In this document: piece after piece, positions 37,138 through 44,804 of the stretch | How the letters are laid out: the number at the start of each line of letters is the position of its first letter | How positions within the stretch are numbered: position 1 is the first letter of the stretch | Assembly: GCA_945883825.1 (NCBI GenBank) | Contig: CAMCYF010000016.1 | Span: forward strand, 1-53,062 | Length of the DNA: 53,062 bases | Origin: Chitinophaga pinensis | Lineage (GTDB): Bacteria; Bacteroidota; Bacteroidia; Flavobacteriales_D; Crocinitomicaceae | Direction of reading: 5' to 3' | Made by a program: the position numbers and the translations under genes | The notes under the pieces: model-generated | Database searches by the model: none | Told to the model about the DNA's origin: nothing | The model's input: the letters and a program-made list of their open reading frames with translations, nothing else

Positions 37138-38023
37138 GTCTCAAATAGAAACAGAATTTAGAAACCTTCAGATTTTAATTTGTGAGGAATTGGAACTGTT
37201 GGATGGCAATACGATATTTAAAGAAGATGCATGGACGCGCGATGAAGGTGGAGGAGGTTTTACCCGTACAATTACAGATGGAAATATTATCGAAAAAGGA
37301 GGAGTAGCTTTTTCTGCTGTTCATGGTAAAGTTAGTGATGCTATGAAAAGTCAATTGGCAATGTCTGATGGTGATTTCTTTGCATCTGGAGTTTCAGTCG
37401 TATTACATCCAAAACATCCAAGACATCCTATAATTCACATGAATGTTCGCTATTTTGAGCTGGATAACGGTACTTATTGGTTTGGTGGAGGAATTGATTT
37501 ATCTCCTCATTATGTTGATTTAAGTGCTGCACGAGCTTTTCATCTGTCACTTAAAAACGTTTGTGACAAATATAATCTAGATTTTTATCCGAAATTTAAA
37601 TCTTGGGCAGATACTTATTTCTTCTTGCCTCACCGAAATGAAACAAGAGGAGTAGGTGGTATATTTTTTGACAATCAGAATGAAAATTCTAGACTTTCAA
37701 AAGAGCAAGTCCTAAATTTCTGTTTGGATTTAGGACGTAAATTCCCACTTATTTATCGAGAGCAGATTGAATTTAAAGATTATGCTACACCAACTTTAGA
37801 AGAGTTAAAATGGCAAGCATTAAGAAGAGGGCGCTATGTTGAATTTAATTTATTACATGATCGTGGGACAAAATTTGGAATTTATTCTTCCGGAAGAACA
37901 GAGTCTATTTTAATGAGTATGCCGCCAATGGCAAATTGGGAATATAATTTTACTCCTGAAGAAAATTCTGAAGAAGCAAAAACACTTGCTTTACTGAAGT
38001 CAGATCCAAAATTCCTTTATTAA
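37130..38023 (+). CDS. hemF: Coproporphyrinogen III oxidase, oxygen-dependent
   Basis: 297 residues from the ATG at 37130 (E. coli HemF is 299); earlier in-frame ATGs lie deep inside the LysM gene and are rejected. Conserved stretches: WTRDEGGGGFTR, FFASGVSVVLHP, HMNVRYFE..GTYWFGGGIDLSP, ETRGVGGIFFD, and the C-terminal RRGRYVEFNLLHDRGTKFG and SMPP. Decarboxylates two propionates of coproporphyrinogen III to vinyls using O2, so the host carries an aerobic haem route. Ends in a 4-base overlap with the convergent OsmC gene. Confidence 0.97.
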   Translation: MNKSQIETEFRNLQILICEELELLDGNTIFKEDAWTRDEGGGGFTRTITDGNIIEKGGVAFSAVHGKVSDAMKSQLAMSDGDFFASGVSVVLHPKHPRHPIIHMNVRYFELDNGTYWFGGGIDLSPHYVDLSAARAFHLSLKNVCDKYNLDFYPKFKSWADTYFFLPHRNETRGVGGIFFDNQNENSRLSKEQVLNFCLDLGRKFPLIYREQIEFKDYATPTLEELKWQALRRGRYVEFNLLHDRGTKFGIYSSGRTESILMSMPPMANWEYNFTPEENSEEAKTLALLKSDPKFLY

Positions 38024-38430
38024 ATTACATTTATTTCGCTTGTAATTATAATTTCAGGATTTAAACTTTCCTTTACAGAACAGTATTTGTCAATTGAAAG
38101 CTGAATAGCTCTTTCTACTTTAAGTAAATCAATTTCCGCATCGATGGAGAATACAAGATGGATTTTTTCAAAGGGACTTGGTACGCTATTTTTCTTTTTT
38201 GCATCCACAGAAACCGAATAGTTGTCTAGTTCAATATTTTGTTTGTTTAGAATCATTAAAATATCGATAGAAATACATGAAGCCAAAGCTCCGGCTAGCA
38301 ACTCCATAGGTGTTAATCCTCTCTCTTTTCCACCGATATCTTTTGATGAATCAATTTTACAGATTGTACCATTTTCATTTTCTAACTCAAAAACATAGGG
38401 TTTTTCTCGTCGATTTAATTCTAATTTCAT
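38020..38430 (-). CDS. OsmC-family protein (YhfA-like)
   Basis: 136 residues with the OsmC/Ohr fold: GLTPMELLAGALASCISIDILMIL contains the first reactive Cys and KYCSVKESL the second. OsmC/Ohr proteins reduce organic hydroperoxides; the YhfA-like branch is of unclear substrate. Monocistronic; its end overlaps the hemF stop. Confidence 0.9.
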   Translation of the reverse strand: MKLELNRREKPYVFELENENGTICKIDSSKDIGGKERGLTPMELLAGALASCISIDILMILNKQNIELDNYSVSVDAKKKNSVPSPFEKIHLVFSIDAEIDLLKVERAIQLSIDKYCSVKESLNPEIIITSEINVI

Positions 38431-38485
38431 TTTTTTTTGTTAAATATTATTAGGAATGATCCTTTAAAAGTTAAAAATTTGGATT

Positions 38486-38920
38486 ATGAAACACAAACAA
38501 TTAACCTTTGAGCAAAGATATTCAATAGAGCATATGTTGAAAGAAAAATATTCAAAAAAATCCAATATTATCACAATCGGAATAGTTGAATCAACATTCT
38601 ATCTTCAACTTAAGCGTAAAAGCAAGAAGCAGGTTTATTATGTGCATCATGAAAATATATTAGCAGAAGAACGCAGAAAGCTTGGTCATTACAAGACCGT
38701 TTTGACTTCTTAAATGGAGAAAAAAATTAAAGATAAATTGCAAAATATTCAATGGTCACCAAAATAAATTGAAGGCAGGTGTAAAACCATAGATATAAAA
38801 ATCAAACTAATAAGACACTATTTCCTTTTTCAGATGGAAATAGACAAGGTAAGTATAAGGATAATTTACTGGTAATGAATAAGTTAAATTTTAGGTCGAA
38901 AAAAATTAGGACTTTAAAAC
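38486..38920 (+). pseudogene. Decayed IS30-family transposase
   Basis: The translation from 38486 begins KHKQLTFEQRYSIEHMLKEKYSKK, the IS30 N-terminal HTH start, and continues through a VESTFYLQLKR stretch where the family has hSTIxRExKRN. The frame is stopped at TAA 38711-38713 where LTSEMEK is expected, resumes, and is stopped again at TAA 38765-38767 inside WSPEQIxGRC (here WSPK-stop-IEGRC). After a frameshift near 38807, SDGNRQG matches the later DKxxGG region and homology fades by about 38920. The DDE catalytic part is absent, so it is a non-functional remnant. No clean inverted repeats were found at its ends. Confidence 0.85.
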
Positions 38921-39062
38921 AGTCAATTTTATCTTTTTTCTATATATTTTTATGAAAATAAACTTGTATTTAGTGGTTGAATGTACCTTTTAAGATATGT
39001 TTTCTGTTTTTAAATTATTAAATCTTTATATCGTAAATTTGTAAAAATTTAACTCGCACTCA
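38921..39062. other. Intergenic remainder after the IS30 remnant
   Basis: AT-rich, no ORF or hairpin worth naming apart from the -7 element at 39034. May include the eroded 3' end of the insertion sequence. Confidence 0.4.
39034..39041 (+). promoter_or_regulatory. -7 promoter element (TAAATTTG)
   Basis: TAAATTTG matches TAnnTTTG and ends 21 bases before the start at 39063; likely promoter of the two-gene operon that follows. Confidence 0.5.
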
Positions 39063-40340
39063 ATGGCCTTGACTAAAGATTCTAAAATAAATTTCTTGAA
39101 CATTGGCTTAATGTTAATCACAGCAGTATTTGCTTTTTTCTTGCCTTTCGAGACATTTTTACTTGCTTATGCATTCCTTGGTCCTTTGCATTATCTTACT
39201 GAAATTAGCTGGCTGCACGATCGACAATATTTTACGAAGGGAAAATATGATTTCGTACCTCTTTTATTAATCGGTGTAGCATTATCGTACGCTGCTTTTG
39301 CTAAAGACTTTGAGTTTAATATTGATTTCTACAAAGAATTTGTTGCTTTGAACCTTTTTGACAAATTGCTGGTATTGGCGCTATTTAGTTCACTTCTTTT
39401 CGCTTTTGTTAAAAATTTAGTGGTTAAGATTATTGCAATTTTGTTCATATTTATTTTTATTTCTGGTTGGTTAGCTCCTGAAAATGCAAGTGAAAATTCG
39501 AAAAGCACAACTATTTTTGCATTAACCTCATTGGTTCCAACTTTAATTCATGTGTATTTATTTACGGGCTTATTTATGCTGTTCGGTGCTTTGAAATCAA
39601 GAAGTAAAACAGGACTTCTTTCTGTAGCTGCTTTTATCATCATCCCAATCTATCTTGTTTATGGACTTCCGGTTACGCCGAAAAAAAATTACATTTCTGA
39701 CTATGGAAAAGAGGCATACTATGCAGATGGAGATGGTTTCTTTTATACAAATGTTAGTATTCTAGATCACTTTAGACTTATGAATGAACCTAATCTAACC
39801 AACAAGCAATACCTTGATTCTATTATAAATAAAGATTCCAAAACAAATCAGACTCCAATTGCGGAAAGACAAAGAATTACAGATTCACTAAGCGATAAAT
39901 TAAACCAGGCATTCATTGTTCCAAATCCTGAAAGTGAGTATTACATGCGACCAATACCCGCAAAATTAGCCATACCTATTGAATCAAAAGATTATTATTG
40001 GAACTACGTATTTTTCTCTGGTTTCGGCATTATGCTCATGCGTTTTATCGCTTTTGCATATATGTACCACTACTTAAATTGGTTCAGTAAAACGGAAGTT
40101 ATTCGTTGGCACAAAGTTCCTAAAATACGTTTTATTGCTGTTTTACTTTTATGGCTAACAGCTTGTGCTTTGTACGCCTACAATTATTCCTTAGGACTGA
40201 GTTTCCTTTTCTTCCTGAGTTTTACGCATGTACTACTAGAATTTCCTTTAAACATGGTTTCTATTGTTGGAATTGGAAAAGAAACATATCAAATAGCTAC
40301 AAAAGGATTTAAGAAACCACCTGAAGCCCCCTTAAAATGA
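39063..40340 (+). CDS. Uncharacterised polytopic membrane protein with intramembrane histidines
   Basis: 425 residues, not recognised. About ten hydrophobic segments are separated by one large hydrophilic loop (about 203-310). Conserved-looking features are two HxxxE motifs in membrane context, H43-Y-L-T-E47 (GPLHYLTEISW) and H389-V-L-L-E393 (FTHVLLEF), plus H163 (PTLIHVYLF) and H336 (YMYHYLNWF). Four membrane histidines could form a metal or haem site, as in membrane oxygenases such as Brp/Blh, but no family match is claimed. It overlaps the DUF2891 gene by four bases (40337-40340), so they form an operon. The C-terminus is short and basic. Confidence 0.85.
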   Translation: MALTKDSKINFLNIGLMLITAVFAFFLPFETFLLAYAFLGPLHYLTEISWLHDRQYFTKGKYDFVPLLLIGVALSYAAFAKDFEFNIDFYKEFVALNLFDKLLVLALFSSLLFAFVKNLVVKIIAILFIFIFISGWLAPENASENSKSTTIFALTSLVPTLIHVYLFTGLFMLFGALKSRSKTGLLSVAAFIIIPIYLVYGLPVTPKKNYISDYGKEAYYADGDGFFYTNVSILDHFRLMNEPNLTNKQYLDSIINKDSKTNQTPIAERQRITDSLSDKLNQAFIVPNPESEYYMRPIPAKLAIPIESKDYYWNYVFFSGFGIMLMRFIAFAYMYHYLNWFSKTEVIRWHKVPKIRFIAVLLLWLTACALYAYNYSLGLSFLFFLSFTHVLLEFPLNMVSIVGIGKETYQIATKGFKKPPEAPLK

Positions 40341-41452
40341 AAAAATTAATTTGTTTTTGTTGTTTTGTCTATTTTACTAATCTGACTGCTCAAGTATCTT
40401 TAGTAAATAAACTCGAAGATGGTCGTTATACCTTAAGCAATGAAGGAGCATCTTATTTTGCTAAGTTATCATTGGATTGTACTCGCAAATCTTCTCCTCA
40501 TTATTTCTACCGTGCACTTTTCAAAAAAGGCAGTTCTACAGGACCTAAAGATTTATGGCCTTCGTTTTACGGTTGTTATGATTGGCATTCAGCTGTTCAT
40601 AATCATTGGGCTCTAATAAAAATCTTAAAGTTGTATCCAACTATTCCAGAGGCTACTGAAATTCGTGAAAAATTAGAATTGAGTTTTTCAAAAGATAAAA
40701 TTTTAGTAGAGTTGGATTACGTAAAAAATAATGAAGACGGATTATTTGAGTTTCCTTATGGTCAATCATGGCTTTTGAAAGTTGCAGATGAATTGATAAA
40801 TTGGGATGATAAGGACGCAAAACGCTGGTTGAATAACCTGAAACCACTAACTGAATACATTGTCAATGTTCATTTAATAGTATGGCCAAATACTGAAAGC
40901 GTTAAATTATCTGGCAGTCATGATAGTCCAGCTCTAGGTATTTCTTTTGCCTACGATTATGCCCTTAGTTCAAAAAATGTTGCCCTTAAAAAAGTACTCG
41001 TAAAAGCTGCGGAAAGATTTTATGGTGATGTAAAAGACGTCCCGATTGAGCAAGAGCCATTTGAATATGACTTCATGTCTGCAAGTTTGCTAGTTACAGA
41101 TGTAATGCGTAAAGTCTTACCTAAAGAAAAATTTATCTCTTGGCTGAAAGATTTCTGTCCTGATTTATTTCTGGCTGAACAGGTAAATATCCCTCTGCAA
41201 ATTAAACGATCTTTAAAGCATGATGGTTATGAGTCACACTGGGATGGTTACCATTTAAATCGAATTTGGTGTTTAAATGGAATTCTAAAAACTTTTCCTG
41301 AAGGAACGATTGATATGAACACTAAGAAAGAGTGGGTGACTGCTATGAACGACATGTGGGATTATGCTCAAGAAAGCATAGGTAAAGGAAATTATGATAT
41401 TGACCACTGGCTATCTTCATTTTCTGTATTTGCTTTAATTGGATATGAATAA
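40337..41452 (+). CDS. DUF2891 protein, predicted periplasmic
   Basis: 371 residues. Signal peptide (LICFCCFVYFTNLTAQ), then an all-helical body with the DUF2891 landmarks: PHYFYRALFKKG, WPSFYGCYDWHSAVHNHWAL, YGQSWLLKVADEL, SGSHDSPALGISFAYDYAL and ESHWDGYHLNRIWCLNGIL. The repeated helical, His/Trp/Asp-rich pattern suggests an alpha/alpha-toroid like glycan-active enzymes, but the function is unknown. Translationally coupled to the membrane protein. Converges on the POT gene with an 8-base gap and a palindrome over both stops. Confidence 0.87.
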   Translation: MKKLICFCCFVYFTNLTAQVSLVNKLEDGRYTLSNEGASYFAKLSLDCTRKSSPHYFYRALFKKGSSTGPKDLWPSFYGCYDWHSAVHNHWALIKILKLYPTIPEATEIREKLELSFSKDKILVELDYVKNNEDGLFEFPYGQSWLLKVADELINWDDKDAKRWLNNLKPLTEYIVNVHLIVWPNTESVKLSGSHDSPALGISFAYDYALSSKNVALKKVLVKAAERFYGDVKDVPIEQEPFEYDFMSASLLVTDVMRKVLPKEKFISWLKDFCPDLFLAEQVNIPLQIKRSLKHDGYESHWDGYHLNRIWCLNGILKTFPEGTIDMNTKKEWVTAMNDMWDYAQESIGKGNYDIDHWLSSFSVFALIGYE

Positions 41453-41466
41453 ATGAAAATTTATTC
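41447..41466. terminator. Bidirectional hairpin across two convergent stops (GAAA loop)
   Basis: GAATAAAT (41447-41454) and ATTTATTC (41459-41466) are perfect inverted repeats around GAAA, a stable GNRA-type tetraloop in RNA. Each arm contains the Glu-stop end of one gene. AT-only stem apart from one pair, so strength is moderate. Confidence 0.45.
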
Positions 41467-42945
41467 AACATTTCTCATCAATTTCTTTAGAAAAGGAGCA
41501 GCGATTATAACAACAATTCCTGTGATTATTCCATAAATTGCTAATTGATGATAACCTTCAGTATAAAGATCTAATTTTACACTTGCGCTAGCATTATCAT
41601 CTGGAGAAGCCATTCCAGCTCCTAGAATTCCAGCAACATATTGTCCATAAGCACTCGCTAAGAACCATAAACCCATCATAACTCCCCAAAGTTTTTTTGG
41701 AGAAAGTTTTGTCATCAAGGATAAACCAATTGGAGAAAGCAACAATTCCGCGAGCGTTATAACAAAATAGGCAGCAGTAAAAACAAGAAGTGAGGTTTTA
41801 CCGTCTGCATCAGCAAAAAAGCGGTTCACATAAAAGACATAGAAAGCTCCACCTAAAAATAAAAATGCCATTCCAAATTTCACGAAATAATTAGGTTCAA
41901 TTTTTCTTTTTTTCGTCCAAATCCAAAGTAATCCGATTAAAGGACTAAAAAGAACGACAAATAAAGAATTCGAAGAATTATTTACGACATTTGGATCCAT
42001 ATTAAAAAAGAATAAGTCCGTATGTAAATTGTCTTTTGCGAACAAACTTAAGGATCCACCACTTTGCTCGAAAAAAGCCCAAAATAAAATTGATAGTAGA
42101 ATAAATACGAGTGCTGCAAGCATTTTTTTATTTTCTTCCCAACCTAGTTTAAGCATTTCATATATCAAATATATTAGAGTTGCAGGTCCAATTACATACA
42201 TAAAAATATCAGTATAACGCGTGTTTGTTATCATAAGATAAATACATGGCAGAATTAAAATTGAGCCAGCATAAACCATCCATTGATTTCTTTTTGCAGT
42301 GCTTGGGTTACTTGTAGCAGGCGGCAATCCAATTGGCCCAAGCTTTGATTTCGTAACTAAAAAAGTAGCTAATCCAAGAATCATAAATCCTCCTGAAAGT
42401 AAAAAAGCGAAATCCCACGAATACATTTTCCCAACGTAAACACAAATCGCACCTCCGAAAAGCGCACCAACATTTATACCTGCATAAAATAATCCAAAGC
42501 CAGCATCACGTCGAGCATCACCTTCTTTGTACAATTCTCCCACCATTGTTGAAATGTTTGGTTTAAAAAATCCAGTTCCAATAATTAAAAGGCAGATGCC
42601 ATAATAAAAATAATCATGAGCTGAAATCCCCAAAACAACACTTCCAGTAATCATAAGAATTCCACCCCAAAGCAATGACTTCTGGAAGCCCAAAATTTTA
42701 TCAGCAAACAATCCACCAATAAATGTAAAGGCATAAACAAATGCTTGAATTGCGCCATATTTTAGATTTGCACTCTTATCACTAAGCAATAATACATCCA
42801 CCATAAAAACAGTGAGCATACCACGGTTTCCGTAGAAACAGAAACGCTCCCACATTTCTATAAAAAACAAATACCACAATTGCTTGGGGTATTTGCCTTT
42901 AAAATTCTGTATTTGTTCTAAGGTCAACTCTGGGCTATCTGCCAT
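41461..42945 (-). CDS. POT-family (PTR2) peptide:proton symporter
   Basis: 494 residues, about 12-14 membrane segments, with the N-terminal ExxERF motif (EMWERFCFYG), the GTGFFKPNISTMVG signature and YAGINVGALFG. Imports di/tripeptides with protons through the inner membrane. Second of two POT genes; its ATG overlaps the upstream stop by one base (TAATG), so the two are one transcript. Confidence 0.93.
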   Translation of the reverse strand: MADSPELTLEQIQNFKGKYPKQLWYLFFIEMWERFCFYGNRGMLTVFMVDVLLLSDKSANLKYGAIQAFVYAFTFIGGLFADKILGFQKSLLWGGILMITGSVVLGISAHDYFYYGICLLIIGTGFFKPNISTMVGELYKEGDARRDAGFGLFYAGINVGALFGGAICVYVGKMYSWDFAFLLSGGFMILGLATFLVTKSKLGPIGLPPATSNPSTAKRNQWMVYAGSILILPCIYLMITNTRYTDIFMYVIGPATLIYLIYEMLKLGWEENKKMLAALVFILLSILFWAFFEQSGGSLSLFAKDNLHTDLFFFNMDPNVVNNSSNSLFVVLFSPLIGLLWIWTKKRKIEPNYFVKFGMAFLFLGGAFYVFYVNRFFADADGKTSLLVFTAAYFVITLAELLLSPIGLSLMTKLSPKKLWGVMMGLWFLASAYGQYVAGILGAGMASPDDNASASVKLDLYTEGYHQLAIYGIITGIVVIIAAPFLKKLMRNVE

Positions 42946-44684
42946 TACAATACATTATTTTCTTTCATAACCCGATTCAACCATCGCAACATAGCAAAAA
43001 GAATAAGTGCAGCTGCCATAACCAAACCAAAGTTTAGGTAGAAGAAATTTTCTTTTTGTTCAGTAGTTTCCCAAAGACTTGAAAGCATACCTGAAAGTTT
43101 ATTTCCAACTGAAATTGCTAAGAAAAAGCCACCCATCATTAAAGCAGTAATACGTGGAGGACTTAACTTAGAAACTAAAGAAAGCCCCATTGGTGATAAA
43201 CACAATTCTCCAATAGTTATTACGCCATAGGAAGCCAATAACCACATGGAACTTGCTTTTCCAGTCATATCATTGGTAGCAAATACAGCTCCAACCATTA
43301 CTAAAGCAGACAAGGCAGTGACAACCAGTCCAATAAATATTTTTGTTGGCGTACTTGGTTCTCTTTTTCTTCTTCTAAAAAAGCCCCAAATACCAACCAT
43401 TACCGGTGTCAATAGTACTACCCAAAACGGATTGATTGATTGGTATAATTCTGTTGAATATAGTTTTAAATCTTCTCCTTTAGCAGGGATTTTTTCTTTT
43501 GGTAGATTACTGAAATACATCCTTGACTTCTTTTGTAGGTCTATGTTTGAATTAAATGCTGAGCGCTCAGCTAATTCAGTTTTTGTTGAACTAGGCATTG
43601 TCTCTGCTATCTTCTCTAATTTAGTAATTGAATCATTAAACGTTTTATCATCACTAGATACCAATTCATTATTAACTACTGATTGAGCCATTCCTGCCTT
43701 ATCTGCAACTCCTGCAACTCCTGCTGACATTTCTCTATCTGTATGATCCTCGGCCCAAATGGTAAGTGCATCTCCATTTTGATGAAAAATAGCAAAGAAT
43801 AAAATAACACAGGTAAACACAGCCAATAGCGCTTTTATGGCTCTGCTTTCTTTTGCTTCAGATTTGAATGCTAAATAAATAAAGAAGCCAATTACAGGAA
43901 GACAACCAATAATAAAGGCATCATTGGTGTCAGAACCTAAGAAATTTCCTGGAAGCATGTAGCCAATAATTCCAAAAATAAACATGGGTAAAACAGTTAG
44001 GCTTAAAATTTTTCCTGTTGACATATCTCCCTCTTGAAGTGGTTTAATGACATCGTATGATTTTATGTGTCGGTTTCCGATGATGAAAATGATGATTCCA
44101 ATAAGCATTCCAACTCCTGCAGCTGCAAAAGCAGCTCCCCAACCATAGTTAATGCGCATATATGCTGCGACAAAATTACAAACGAAGGCGCCGATATTAA
44201 TGCCCATATAAAAGATATTAAATCCAGCATCTTTCTTGTCTTTTAGAGAATCTTCGCTATACAAACTCCCTACTAAAGTAGAGATATTTGGTTTAAAAAA
44301 ACCATTGCCTAAGATGATTAAAAGTAAGCCAATGTAAAAGGTAGTGGTTGAATGAACAGATAATAAAAAATACCCACATGCCATCATTAAGCCTCCTAAA
44401 ATTATTGAATTTCGATATCCAAAAAGTCGATCAGCAAGTAAACCACCAATAAAAGGCGTTAAATATACCAAGCCAAGATAGGTGCCGTAAATATCAGATT
44501 TAGTATCCGCAGAGAACCCCATTCCACCGTTGTTCCAACCATCTATCATGTATAGAGAAAAAATCCCTAACATCAGGTAATACCCGAAGCGTTCCCACAT
44601 TTCTGTTCCGAACATGTACCAAAGTCCCTTTGGATGTCCAAATTTCATGTCAATACCATTTGTTTGTTTTAAGTCTGCTGCCAT
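42945..44684 (-). CDS. POT-family peptide:proton symporter with central insertion
   Basis: 579 residues from the ATG at 44684; an in-frame TTG at 44717 is less likely. Signature EMWERFGYY, GNGFFKPNISTLVGSLY and YMGINIGAFV identify the POT family. Between the central and C-terminal membrane segments is an extra hydrophilic stretch of about 80-90 residues (EDHTDREMS to KGEDLKLY) absent from its tandem neighbour, probably an exposed loop. The pair may differ in peptide range, or one may be a partner or specialist. First gene of the operon; 120 bases separate it from the divergent Omp28 gene. Confidence 0.92.
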   Translation of the reverse strand: MAADLKQTNGIDMKFGHPKGLWYMFGTEMWERFGYYLMLGIFSLYMIDGWNNGGMGFSADTKSDIYGTYLGLVYLTPFIGGLLADRLFGYRNSIILGGLMMACGYFLLSVHSTTTFYIGLLLIILGNGFFKPNISTLVGSLYSEDSLKDKKDAGFNIFYMGINIGAFVCNFVAAYMRINYGWGAAFAAAGVGMLIGIIIFIIGNRHIKSYDVIKPLQEGDMSTGKILSLTVLPMFIFGIIGYMLPGNFLGSDTNDAFIIGCLPVIGFFIYLAFKSEAKESRAIKALLAVFTCVILFFAIFHQNGDALTIWAEDHTDREMSAGVAGVADKAGMAQSVVNNELVSSDDKTFNDSITKLEKIAETMPSSTKTELAERSAFNSNIDLQKKSRMYFSNLPKEKIPAKGEDLKLYSTELYQSINPFWVVLLTPVMVGIWGFFRRRKREPSTPTKIFIGLVVTALSALVMVGAVFATNDMTGKASSMWLLASYGVITIGELCLSPMGLSLVSKLSPPRITALMMGGFFLAISVGNKLSGMLSSLWETTEQKENFFYLNFGLVMAAALILFAMLRWLNRVMKENNVL

Positions 44685-44804
44685 AATTTTATATTTAGTT
44701 TGAGCCGAATTTAGCAATAAAAATTAAATAGAGACATATTATTTAAAAAAACTTTTATTTCCTAAAAATACATTATTTTAGCAAAAATATAAACTACAAA
44801 AACC

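Noticed and set aside
43246..43686. 146-codon open frame antisense to a POT gene
   Set aside because: Fully inside a conserved gene on the other strand, no family signature.
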